Positions 9,339 through 18,083 of a DNA stretch of 53,916 nucleotides are shown one piece after another. The position numbers were made by a program, and so were the translations under genes. The stretch is from CAYWXK01 sp964462515. GTDB lineage: Bacteria > Planctomycetota > Phycisphaerae > Sedimentisphaerales > Anaerobacaceae. The stretch is from assembly GCA_964462515.1 (NCBI GenBank), contig CAYWXK010000026.1, positions 1 to 53,916 on the forward strand, given 5' to 3'. Under the pieces are notes generated by a model. The model had not been told where the DNA came from. It saw nothing but the letters and a program-made list of their open reading frames with translations, and did no database searches. Position 1 is the first letter of the stretch, and every line of letters starts with the position of its first letter.

Positions 9339-10847
9339 TTAATCATATTTTAATTTTTGTTTCAGAACATCCTCCCATCTATTATACGCTTCTAGATAAG
9401 CTGCCGCTAATTTTTTATTAGGCTCAATTGTTCTGACGGGTTCCAGGCCGACAAAGGCATCCTGCGGCCCTTTGTAGATACCTGCACCGATTCCAGCACC
9501 TCTGGCCGCTCCCTGTGAGCCGTCGGTGTTGTATAATTGCACGGTTGTTTTTGTGACGGTGGCGAAGGCCTCCGCAAAGAGCGGGCTTAAGAACATATTT
9601 GCATTTCCTGCCTTGACGGTTTGTAGTTTAATCCCCATACCGCGCATTATGCCGAGGCCGTAGTTTAGAGCAAAGACAATTCCTTCTTGAGCGGCCCTTA
9701 AGAAATGGGCTTTTTTGTGGATATTGAAATTCCAGCCGTGGACTGATGCTCCGATGTTACGATTCTCAAGTGTTCTTTCGGCTCCGTTTCCGTAAGGCAG
9801 GATAACCAAACCATCCGAGCCAACCGGCACCCCGGATGCCAGCTCGTTCATTTGCGGGTAGTCAATGCCCTCACCTGCAACAAAGTTGTGCTTGAGCCAG
9901 CTATTCAAGATGCCCGTGCCATTAAGACACAGCAGCACACCGTAGCGGGGCTTCTTCCTTGAATGATTGACGTGGACGAAGATATTTACTCGCGAGAGCT
10001 TATCGTAATTTTTCCTGCTGCTGATTCCATAGACTACGCCAGAGGTGCCTGCGGTTACGGCAATCTGGCCTGACTCCAAAACTCCAAGTGACAGGGCGTT
10101 ATTTGGCTGGTCGCCGGCCCGGTAGCTTACCTTTGTTCCCGCTTTAAGTCCCAACTCATTGGCAGCCTTTGTAGTTAATTCGCCCTGGATAGAAAATGTT
10201 GGAACCGTCTGGGCAATCATCTCATGACAGATGCCATAGTTTTCGAGGACAAATTCAGCCAAGCTGTCGCTTTCGAAATCCCACATTATCCCTTCGGACA
10301 GACCCGAAGGCGTTGTTCGTATCTGGCTGGTCATTTTCATTGCAACCCAGTCGCCGGGCAGCATTATCTTGTAAATTTTTGAATAAATCTTTGGCTCGTT
10401 TTCCATTACCCATTTTAGTTTTGATACCGTGAAGTTGCCGGGGAAATTAAGCAGGCGCCGCAGGCACTTCTTTCTGCCGATGTCTGCTGCTGCCTTTTCG
10501 CCGATTTGAACTGCTCTGCTGTCGCACCAGATTATAGAAGGCCGCAGCACCTCTTTATTTTTATCTACGATAACCAGGCCGTGCATCTGGTAGGAAATTC
10601 CGATTGCTTCTACATTCCGGATATCGTATTTCGAATTTCGGATTTGAGAGGCTACCTTTCGGGTCGCCTCTTTAACGTGCTCCCACCAGATAGAGGGATG
10701 CTGCTCGGCCCAGCCGAGTTTTTTTGCGATAATCTCCAGCTCCTTTTCAGGCGATCTGGCGCTTGCCAGCACCTTCCCTGTCTCGGCCTCTATCAGTGTT
10801 GCTTTTACAGATGAACTTCCGACATCATACCCCAATAATAGCGCCAT
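9339..10847 (-). CDS. xylB: Xylulokinase-like FGGY sugar kinase
   Basis: A 502 aa FGGY-family kinase that phosphorylates a keto-sugar with ATP. The N-terminal phosphate loop is LLLGYDVGSSSVKATL. GISYQMHGLVIVD and PSIIWCDSRA are typical of xylulokinases. The C-terminal domain shows VTAGTSGVVYG and VKAGNANMFLSPLFAEAFA. The start is preceded by GGAAGGAAATTAA. It heads the isomerase pair, and xylulose is the most likely substrate given its neighbour. FGGY substrate calls from sequence alone are imperfect. Confidence 0.87.
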   Translation of the reverse strand: MALLLGYDVGSSSVKATLIEAETGKVLASARSPEKELEIIAKKLGWAEQHPSIWWEHVKEATRKVASQIRNSKYDIRNVEAIGISYQMHGLVIVDKNKEVLRPSIIWCDSRAVQIGEKAAADIGRKKCLRRLLNFPGNFTVSKLKWVMENEPKIYSKIYKIMLPGDWVAMKMTSQIRTTPSGLSEGIMWDFESDSLAEFVLENYGICHEMIAQTVPTFSIQGELTTKAANELGLKAGTKVSYRAGDQPNNALSLGVLESGQIAVTAGTSGVVYGISSRKNYDKLSRVNIFVHVNHSRKKPRYGVLLCLNGTGILNSWLKHNFVAGEGIDYPQMNELASGVPVGSDGLVILPYGNGAERTLENRNIGASVHGWNFNIHKKAHFLRAAQEGIVFALNYGLGIMRGMGIKLQTVKAGNANMFLSPLFAEAFATVTKTTVQLYNTDGSQGAARGAGIGAGIYKGPQDAFVGLEPVRTIEPNKKLAAAYLEAYNRWEDVLKQKLKYD

Positions 10848-10948
10848 TTAATTTCCTTCCTTCGAAAAAGCCAATTACATTAGCACGGAACAACGCACCA
10901 AGAGCGCATCATAACTGTCAGCACCTGATTGTCAAGCTTTAACGAATT

Positions 10949-12403
10949 TTACTGGTGTTGCCACTTGATTATCCAGGGGTCATTTGTGCGTTTCTGAAAT
11001 GCTTTTAGTTTTTCTTTTAGCTCGCCGAGCAGCTTCTGGTATTTTGTGTCGCCAGCCAGATTTTTTATCTCATACGGGTCCTCATCAAGGTCGTAAAGTT
11101 CAAATTCCGACCGGTGCAAATACGCATCTATCGAGCGCTTCCCATAAAATTTATCGCCGCGATGCAGAACCGCCTGCCAGGTGGAGGATTCCCACAGGTC
11201 GCTTGCGAACGGATACTCCAATCCGTGTGCGATGTTCCATATCAGTTTGTGCTTACGTTCACGAATAACACGCATAGGGTAATACATCGTTATCTCGTGG
11301 AAGGTATGTGATGCGTAGATTTCGTCCCAGCCTTTCGGATTTTCTTGCTCCAGAATAGACTTAAATGACCGGCCATGAAAATCTGTTTCTTTTTGCAAAG
11401 CCCCTGCAAAATCAAGAATTGTTGGCGTAATGTCCGCCCAGGTTATCGTTGCATTGCACACAAGCCCGCGTTTTTTCTGATATGGATTTTGCACAATACA
11501 GGGCAGATTCATACCCGGCTCATAAAGCGTCGTTTTGGCTCCTGGAAAAGCGATACCATTATCTGAGATATAAATGACTAAAGTCGAATCGTATTTGCTG
11601 CTTTGCTTGAGAATCTCAAGAAGCTGCCCCACTCCCTGGTCAACGCGTGACACCGATTGATAATACTGTGCCAGCTCCGCACGGCACTCGGGTATATCCG
11701 GCAAAAAAGGCGGAACTATTATATCCTTCGGGTCGTATTTAACCTCTTTTACTCCCGGGTAACCATTGGCACGATTGCCGAACCGGTCGGGCTTATAAGG
11801 CAGTTCCTGGGCTTTGCCGCCGCCTCGATGCGGGTCGCTCAGACAGAAATATAAAAAGAAAGGCCGAGCGTCAGAGGCAGCAATAAAATCCTTGCACTTC
11901 TGGGCCATAGCTACCGGGTTACGGCTTTCCGCACCCAGCTCCTCGTCAAATTTATATACTTCGGGCGGCGCAACGTGAAGTTTTCCGATACGCGCTGTCC
12001 GGTATCCTGCCTGTGAAAGCAGCACAGGCAAGCTCTTTATATTCTCAAACGAAACAAAATGGTGAAAGCTGTGCTGGTGGCCATATTGGCCGGTAGCGTG
12101 GTTGTATAGCCCTGTTAGAATCACCGACCGGCTGGCGCTGCAACTTGCTGTTGTGCAAAAAGCGTGCGTAAATCGCACACCCTCAGATGCCAGTTTATCC
12201 AGATTCGGCGTCTTTATTACCGGGTTGCCGTAGCAGCCCACCGCCTCACGTCCGTGGTCGTCAGCAACTATCAGGACAACGTTCGGTTTCTTTTGCTCCG
12301 CAGCAAGCAACCTTTTTCCAACTAATCCCGCTCCTGCAATCGCGGCCGCACAATCCTTCATAAACGTGCGCCGACTAATCCGATGTCTGACCATATCGCG
12401 CAC
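10949..12403 (-). CDS. Heparan N-sulfatase-like sulfatase, exported
   Basis: A 484 aa type I sulfatase. The leader contains SRRTFMKDCAAAIAGAG, twin-arginine-like. The metal site opens NVVLIVADDHGREAVGCYGN. The active-site motif is SCSASRSVILTG: Cys88 of C-x-A-x-R would become formylglycine, with Ala in place of the usual Pro. The sequence GLYNHATGQYGHQH resembles N-sulfoglucosamine sulfohydrolase-like bacterial sulfatases. It lies 44 bp after the GH2 gene and 101 bp before the xylulokinase gene in one minus-strand run. An in-frame ATG three codons in is an alternative start. Confidence 0.9.
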   Translation of the reverse strand: MRDMVRHRISRRTFMKDCAAAIAGAGLVGKRLLAAEQKKPNVVLIVADDHGREAVGCYGNPVIKTPNLDKLASEGVRFTHAFCTTASCSASRSVILTGLYNHATGQYGHQHSFHHFVSFENIKSLPVLLSQAGYRTARIGKLHVAPPEVYKFDEELGAESRNPVAMAQKCKDFIAASDARPFFLYFCLSDPHRGGGKAQELPYKPDRFGNRANGYPGVKEVKYDPKDIIVPPFLPDIPECRAELAQYYQSVSRVDQGVGQLLEILKQSSKYDSTLVIYISDNGIAFPGAKTTLYEPGMNLPCIVQNPYQKKRGLVCNATITWADITPTILDFAGALQKETDFHGRSFKSILEQENPKGWDEIYASHTFHEITMYYPMRVIRERKHKLIWNIAHGLEYPFASDLWESSTWQAVLHRGDKFYGKRSIDAYLHRSEFELYDLDEDPYEIKNLAGDTKYQKLLGELKEKLKAFQKRTNDPWIIKWQHQ

Positions 12404-12447
12404 TCCAATTTTGAGCTTAAGTAAACTCGTATTGACCAGCGTTTCTA

Positions 12448-14742
12448 TTACTTATTCAGTTGTTCTATCACCTCAACTATCCCAACGTCGATGTGTTGGC
12501 CGCCGGAGGTTTGATGACAGTGCACGGCTAAGCAGTTCGAGCCGACTTTCAGAGCATCTTTTGCCTTCTTGCTAATGGCAGTCTGCACATAATTTGTCGT
12601 AAAGCCCTCCAGCTTTGCAACCAGCTCACCATTGATATAGACCTCGGCATCCTCATCATGGTGGATTGATAGGCACAGCCGGTCAAATTTTTTATCCTTT
12701 AAATCAAACGTCCGCCGAATCCAAATATCCGATGTGTTCCACTCGGTCCGCACAACTGCTCCGGGCGTGCCTTTTGTGCCGAAGCCGCCCTCGCCTTTCT
12801 GCCAGGACGAGTCATTGAAGTTATCCTTTTCCCAACCATCGGCGGGTTTGGTTGTTGTATATCGCCACTGTTGCCCTTCCTGTTGCGATGTAGGAACAAT
12901 TGTCTTGGTAATCGGCGGCGGTAGATACAATCGTTTATTGGCTGCCGTCATCTTGTCCTCGTCCATCTTTACCATTGCCCGGTCGTATGTCATAAATCCG
13001 TTGATCTCAATCTCAACATCGGTTGTCTGTGTATAAACCGCAGCGGACAATCCCGCTGCAATAAGCGGCCGCAGATTATCGAGCAGTGCAACATACGCTG
13101 TCGTCAGCTCCTCGCTATTATTGAACCTGCGATAGCCCCAGCTTCCCTCATCCTGCCAGGTGTGTCCTTTGACGGGCAGACCAAGTCCGCCGAACTCACC
13201 GAGCACGATAGCCCTTTTATCTTCGACAGGCGGCGCAGCAGGTCCGGGGTAGCTATGAATATCGTGCACATCGCCGACACCGCGGTCGGTCCAGCCGCTG
13301 GCACAATCCACTAAACGGGTCGGGTCGAGCTTCTTAATTAATTCGACTATACGCGGCGTGTCAAATTGTCCCCAGCCTTCGTTAAACGGCACCCACATAA
13401 TAATACAGGGGTGATTACGCAACGCGTTAATTACACGCGACAATTCTAATTCAAACTGATTTGCAGACTCTTCGGTGCGCACTATATCGGGGTCGTTGCC
13501 GCCGATGAACCTGTCGCCGCTCGGCATATCCTGCCAGACAAGCAGTCCCAGCTTATCGCACCAGTAATACAGCCGGTCCGGCTCGACCTTGACGTGCTTT
13601 CGCATCATATTGCAGCCAATGCGTTTTAGAACCTCTATGTCGTATCGCAGTGCATCATCGCTCGGTGCGGTATAAAGACCATCCGGCCACCAGCCCTGTT
13701 CAAGCGGCCCATACTGGAACAGAGGCTTATTGTTCAGGAGCAGCCGTGTGATACCATCCTTGTCTTTCCCCAGCGAGATTTTTCGCATACCAAAGTAACT
13801 ACTTACTGCATCGACTTGCTTGCCCTTGCTATCCTTAAGGATTAATTTCAATTTGTATAGAAATGGCGAGTCGGGTGACCATAGTTCGGGTTTGTCAATA
13901 GCAAGGTCGATTTGCTCTCCGACTTTTGCTCTGGCCTCGACCGAAACTCTGCCGCCCTTTGCCTCTGCCTCGACAGTGTAGTCATCGCCCGCGGCTGAGC
14001 AGTTGGTGGTGATACGGACTTTTCCTGTATCAATGTCGGTAACTATCTTAAGTGATACTATATGTGCCTTATCAACCGGCTCAAGCCAGACTGTCTGCCA
14101 GATTCCTGTTACTGCGGTGTACCAGATACTGTGGGGTTTGCGGACCTGTTTGCCGCGAGGTTGAGTGCCTGCATCGGTAGGGTCCCAGACGGACAGAATA
14201 ATCTCCTGCGAGCCGGTTTTATTAAGTGCATCGGTAATATCAAAGGTGAAAGCATCATATCCGCCGCGGTGTGTCTTAATTTCTTTACCATTCACGTACA
14301 CAGTTGCTTCCCAATCAACGGCGCCGAAGTGCAGCAGTATTCGCTTGTTCGCCCATTCTTTGGGGATTTCAAATGTGCGTCGATACCACAAGCGATTTCC
14401 CTCGCCCACCGCCTTTCCCACGCCTGACAACGCAGACTCAGCAGCAAACGGAACAAGAATATTACCATCAAACTTATCCGGCCTCGGAGCATCCTTGGGC
14501 CGAATAGCGTATTCCCACAAGCCGTTGAGATTCAGCCAATCCTTGCGAACCATTTGTAGGCGGGGATACTCACGGTGGGCATTATCCGGTGAAACCTGCT
14601 GCGCCCATCGGGTCATCAAAGGCCCTTTGGCCGGCTGCCAGTTTGCCGGTGCAGATGAGCAGATAAACAGACTGGCGCACAAAATGGGTTTGAGCCAATT
14701 TTTGTTTAGAAGAAGCCTTTTTGTGTTACCTTTCGTTTTCAT
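12448..14742 (-). CDS. Glycoside hydrolase family 2 enzyme, exported
   Basis: A 764 aa protein of the beta-galactosidase/beta-glucuronidase family. Domains in order: signal peptide, GH2 sugar-binding domain (LNGLWEYAIRP), immunoglobulin-like domain, and TIM barrel with acid/base Glu455 in VPFNEGWGQ and nucleophile Glu516 in IVLGEFGG. An extra jelly-roll C-terminus carries DIWIRRTFDLKD and HDEDAEVYINGE. I chose ATG 14742 because AAGGAG lies seven bases upstream; the longer frame from 14787 lacks one. It is first in a minus-strand run with a sulfatase and xylose genes, which suggests a sulfated glycan. The exact sugar is not readable. Confidence 0.92.
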   Translation of the reverse strand: MKTKGNTKRLLLNKNWLKPILCASLFICSSAPANWQPAKGPLMTRWAQQVSPDNAHREYPRLQMVRKDWLNLNGLWEYAIRPKDAPRPDKFDGNILVPFAAESALSGVGKAVGEGNRLWYRRTFEIPKEWANKRILLHFGAVDWEATVYVNGKEIKTHRGGYDAFTFDITDALNKTGSQEIILSVWDPTDAGTQPRGKQVRKPHSIWYTAVTGIWQTVWLEPVDKAHIVSLKIVTDIDTGKVRITTNCSAAGDDYTVEAEAKGGRVSVEARAKVGEQIDLAIDKPELWSPDSPFLYKLKLILKDSKGKQVDAVSSYFGMRKISLGKDKDGITRLLLNNKPLFQYGPLEQGWWPDGLYTAPSDDALRYDIEVLKRIGCNMMRKHVKVEPDRLYYWCDKLGLLVWQDMPSGDRFIGGNDPDIVRTEESANQFELELSRVINALRNHPCIIMWVPFNEGWGQFDTPRIVELIKKLDPTRLVDCASGWTDRGVGDVHDIHSYPGPAAPPVEDKRAIVLGEFGGLGLPVKGHTWQDEGSWGYRRFNNSEELTTAYVALLDNLRPLIAAGLSAAVYTQTTDVEIEINGFMTYDRAMVKMDEDKMTAANKRLYLPPPITKTIVPTSQQEGQQWRYTTTKPADGWEKDNFNDSSWQKGEGGFGTKGTPGAVVRTEWNTSDIWIRRTFDLKDKKFDRLCLSIHHDEDAEVYINGELVAKLEGFTTNYVQTAISKKAKDALKVGSNCLAVHCHQTSGGQHIDVGIVEVIEQLNK

Positions 14743-14946
14743 TTTCGGTCTCCTTACCATTAATGTTGGGTTAAAGCTGACGGCCAATAAAAAACTTATT
14801 GCCGCCGCACACAGATTTCGTAGTTAGGTTATCCGCCCAGAGTCTGTTTTGCAACGAAATTTTGGTGCTATGAGCAGAGTCGTATAAAAGGAAAAGCCGT
14901 TTGGGTGTAAATCGGCCGGTCTGAAAAACGTATGTCAATAAAGAAC

Positions 14947-14975
14947 TTGCCTGAATACCGCCGATGAATTAAAAT
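14947..14975 (+). promoter_or_regulatory. Sigma-70-like promoter for clpX
   Basis: TTGCCT (14947-14952) and TAAAAT (14970-14975) are separated by 17 bp. The predicted start is about 45 bases upstream of the clpX ATG. Confidence 0.55.
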
Positions 14976-15025
14976 AGCTAAAGTGTTAAGAAGCCGCACT
15001 TAATTTGAAGATTAGGAATACAATT

Positions 15026-16294
15026 ATGGCTAAACAATCAAATAGATATTCACGAGGGGTTTGCAGTTTTTGTGGCCGAATGGGAACTCAGGCTGATACC
15101 CTCATAGAGGGCCCTAACAGGGTTTTTATTTGTCCGGAATGTGTTGAGCTTTGCCACGATATTATCAAGCAGAACCGCAAGACGGGCGTCAGAAAAACTG
15201 CCGGTCTTAAAAAGATACCTGTCCCCAGAGATGTAAAAGAATACCTGGACCAATATGTCATTGGTCAGGAAGAGGCAAAAAAATATCTTTCGGTGGCAGT
15301 GCACAATCATTATAAACGGCTAATGCACAGCGATAGCGCCGTCAACGATGTTGAGATAGAGAAGTCCAACATTCTTTTGATTGGCCCAACCGGTTCCGGA
15401 AAGACACTGCTCGCCCGCACCCTTGCGCGCAAGCTGGAGGTTCCATTTGCGATATGTGACGCGACTACCGTCACCGAGGCCGGATACGTTGGAGAGGACG
15501 TTGAAAATTTCCTGCTGCGGCTGCTGCAAAACGCAGACTTCGACATAGAAGCTGCGCAGCAGGGCATTGTCTATGTTGATGAGGTTGATAAGCTTCATAA
15601 AACGTTTAGTAATGTATCAATCACCAGAGATGTCTCGGGAGAGGGCGTCCAGCAGGCGTTACTAAAGATGCTTGAGGGAACAATTTCCAATGTCCCTCCG
15701 CAGGGCGGCAGAAAGCATCCTGAGCAATCATACATACAGATTGACACCACCCATATACTTTTTATATGCGGCGGGACCTACGTGGGGCTGGAAAACATTA
15801 TCAAAAAACGGCTCGGTAAAAAGCTAATCGGCTTTGGCTCGGAACTATCCGGGCAAATAGACCAGAAAGCTGAATATAGTAACACAATTGAGCAAGTCAT
15901 ACCGGAAGACCTTATCGAGTTCGGGATGATTCCTGAGTTTGTAGGCCGGCTGCCGGTAATAACCTCGCTTTCAGCCCTTGATGAAGATGCACTGGTGGAC
16001 ATTCTGACCAAGCCCAAAAACGCTCTGTGCAAGCAGTATCAGAAACTTTTCGAAATGGAAGATGCGCAGCTCGAATTCACCGAAGATGCCCTCCGCGCAT
16101 TGGCAAAGAAAGCACTCAAGTATGACACCGGCGCCAGGGCTTTGCGTTCAATTGCCGAGGAGTTGATGATTGATTTGATGTATCAACTGCCGGAGGAACC
16201 TAAACCGGCTAAGTATATAATTACACGCGATATTATCGAAGGCAAAGCAGACCTATTTACAGCGAGACAACAGGCAAAAAGAGAATCAGCATAG
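15026..16294 (+). CDS. clpX: ATP-dependent Clp protease ATP-binding subunit ClpX
   Basis: ClpX unfolds substrates and feeds them to ClpP. The 422 aa product has the N-terminal four-cysteine zinc domain (CSFCGRMG then FICPECVELC), Walker A GPTGSGKTLLA, the segment EAGYVGEDVEN, Walker B GIVYVDEVDK, and the sensor regions and C-terminal small domain. ATG 15026 follows TTAGGA at about eight bases. The longer frame from a TTG at 15005 is unlikely. No clpP or trigger-factor gene adjoins it, unlike the common tig-clpP-clpX order. Confidence 0.97.
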   Translation: MAKQSNRYSRGVCSFCGRMGTQADTLIEGPNRVFICPECVELCHDIIKQNRKTGVRKTAGLKKIPVPRDVKEYLDQYVIGQEEAKKYLSVAVHNHYKRLMHSDSAVNDVEIEKSNILLIGPTGSGKTLLARTLARKLEVPFAICDATTVTEAGYVGEDVENFLLRLLQNADFDIEAAQQGIVYVDEVDKLHKTFSNVSITRDVSGEGVQQALLKMLEGTISNVPPQGGRKHPEQSYIQIDTTHILFICGGTYVGLENIIKKRLGKKLIGFGSELSGQIDQKAEYSNTIEQVIPEDLIEFGMIPEFVGRLPVITSLSALDEDALVDILTKPKNALCKQYQKLFEMEDAQLEFTEDALRALAKKALKYDTGARALRSIAEELMIDLMYQLPEEPKPAKYIITRDIIEGKADLFTARQQAKRESA

Positions 16295-16358
16295 AAACCG
16301 CCGCAAATTTAAGATAAGTCCTCGACGGGAAAAATTCGTAATTCTGTATTCCGCCGTT

Positions 16359-17408
16359 TTATTCCACCACTTCCACCTTCGAGAGGCCCGGCATCAATAG
16401 GTTATAGACTAATACTACATCTCCATTGTGCAATCTGATACAGCCGCGTGAGCCTGCGGTGCCGATTTGAGAAGGTTCTTTGGTGCCGTGAATGGCAAAA
16501 CCTGTTCTGCCCTTGGCAGCCCCTAAAACGCCTTCCAGACCTATCCATCTGGAGCCTAAAGGATAATCCGGGTCTTCGGGGTGATACCTTCTGCCGGTAT
16601 CAGGGTCGGTCCAGGGTGGCTTTATAAGTTTGCCGCCCGGTTTAACAACCCATTGACCTGTCGGTGTTTCCCTGCCTGGTTTGCCCAGGCCAACGGGAAA
16701 ACTGCGGACGTAGGTATCCTGAAGAAACAGGTCCATCGTTAAGGTTGAGAGGGCTATGCGGGCGTGGAATGGGCCATTGATGACTTTTATCGTCTCGCCC
16801 GCCTGCAAGACTTCGGGGCGGCTAATATTGTTAACCTGCATAAGAATCTCATAAGGCACCTTGAACTGTTCGCCAATCAATCTCAACTGGTCGCCCGGCT
16901 TGACCATATAAGTGGTGCAAAGTTTGTCGTCAGGAAAAACGTTTTTGCTAAATAGCCAGCTATTAGCCAGCGAGGATAGCTGTTCTTTGACGAAGGCACG
17001 CTGCTGCAGACTCATAGGCATTGCGAATGCCTCGTTGAACTTGTCGCGTGCCTCTATAACCTTGCCGGGTTTGGCAGCAAGAAGCGACCTTGCTTCGACA
17101 ATAAGCTCGCCCGCTTTACTGTTAGGTTCGCCGATTGGCTCGGGCATAATCGCAGGCAAATTCGGCTCAGGCCTAACAATCAGCGGCTTAGGCTCCGGCC
17201 GAACAAGCGGTTTGGGCTCAGGCACGGTGGCCTCGTTTGCCTCAGATGCGTTGATGTCAGGCAAGACGTTGTTGGGTTCGTTTTTGTTTTCGCCAAAAAG
17301 GCCAAGGTTGTAAATAAGTGCAACCACCACGACAATTACGAGCAGGGCTGAAATAGTATATATCAAGTTTCTTTGCCTGCCACGCGAGCCTAACGGATGA
17401 CGAGCCAT
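16359..17408 (-). CDS. LysM and L,D-transpeptidase (YkuD) envelope protein
   Basis: A 349 aa membrane-anchored peptidoglycan enzyme. One N-terminal transmembrane helix (LIYTISALLVIVVVVALIYN) is followed by a Pro/Glu-rich spacer with repeated RPEPKPL units. Then come a LysM motif (YMVKPGDQLRLIGEQF) and a YkuD domain whose catalytic motif reads IHGTKEP then SRGCIRLHNGDV (His and Cys). It would form 3-3 cross-links or attach proteins to the wall. ATG 17408 has GAAAGGA upstream. A 66-base in-frame extension would run into inverted-repeat DNA. Confidence 0.93.
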   Translation of the reverse strand: MARHPLGSRGRQRNLIYTISALLVIVVVVALIYNLGLFGENKNEPNNVLPDINASEANEATVPEPKPLVRPEPKPLIVRPEPNLPAIMPEPIGEPNSKAGELIVEARSLLAAKPGKVIEARDKFNEAFAMPMSLQQRAFVKEQLSSLANSWLFSKNVFPDDKLCTTYMVKPGDQLRLIGEQFKVPYEILMQVNNISRPEVLQAGETIKVINGPFHARIALSTLTMDLFLQDTYVRSFPVGLGKPGRETPTGQWVVKPGGKLIKPPWTDPDTGRRYHPEDPDYPLGSRWIGLEGVLGAAKGRTGFAIHGTKEPSQIGTAGSRGCIRLHNGDVVLVYNLLMPGLSKVEVVE

Positions 17409-17425
17409 TTTACTATCCTTTCCCC

Positions 17426-17506
17426 CCTGCACCAATTGAGCTGCCGATTGAGTTAAATTCTTACGGTTCGCCAACCCGATGCTTTAACCGGACAATTGGT
17501 GCGGGG
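17426..17506. repeat. Inverted-repeat element, copy 1
   Basis: The arm CCTGCACCAATTG (17426-17438) pairs with CAATTGGTGCGGGG (17493-17506) over 13 bp with one G-U wobble. The right arm encodes the last residues (TPHQL) of the adjacent cyclo-ligase gene. A second copy is at 40652-40769 with a compensatory base change. Confidence 0.7.
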
Positions 17507-18068
17507 TAAAATATATTATTTCTTCGTCGGTTACCAAAAAATCCACCGGCTCATCACATTCTGTCACCGGTATTGAGTCAACTAATTGTTCTGCAAAGGC
17601 AAAGCCGCATCGCGGAGCCTTAAGCTCTTTGTTGGTGAAAAACCTGTCGTAATAGGAGCCGCCGCGCCCGAGCCGATTGCCCTGCCTGTCAAATCCCAGC
17701 GCTGGTGTAACGACCAAATCAATTTGGTCAAAAGGAATCGGCTCACCTGCTATTGGATTCCGTAGCCCGGAAGCGCCCGTTGAAAAACCTGCCTCAAGTG
17801 AGTTTATCCGCACCGGTATCATATGCCGTTGCTGCCAGGAAATCTTTGGCACTGCTACTATTTTTTCCATTTGCCAGGCCTGAAGTATCGCATCAGTAGT
17901 ATCTACCTCGTGCGTAAGAGATAGATACATCATAACCGCTGATGCATTCTGAAATTCCGGCGTTGAAATTAAACTTCGGCAGGCCTTACTGCTTTTTTCA
18001 GACCTTTGCTGCTCTGTTATAGCGAGCAAACAGTTTTGCAGCTTAAGACGCAATTCTGTCTTGTCCAT
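17484..18068 (-). CDS. 5-formyltetrahydrofolate cyclo-ligase
   Basis: A 194 aa enzyme that converts 5-formyl-THF with ATP to 5,10-methenyl-THF. Family marks are YLSLTHEVDTTDAI, VPKISWQQRHMIPV, LRNPIAGEPIP and DLVVTPALGFDRQGNRLGRG, leading into GSYYDRFF, the usual C-terminal signature. It sits between rarA (15 bp gap) and the L,D-transpeptidase gene on the same strand. The terminal residues are encoded by an arm of the inverted-repeat element, so the C-terminus may have been altered by it. Confidence 0.93.
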   Translation of the reverse strand: MDKTELRLKLQNCLLAITEQQRSEKSSKACRSLISTPEFQNASAVMMYLSLTHEVDTTDAILQAWQMEKIVAVPKISWQQRHMIPVRINSLEAGFSTGASGLRNPIAGEPIPFDQIDLVVTPALGFDRQGNRLGRGGSYYDRFFTNKELKAPRCGFAFAEQLVDSIPVTECDEPVDFLVTDEEIIYFTPHQLSG

Positions 18069-18083
18069 TTATTTGTCCTTCTT

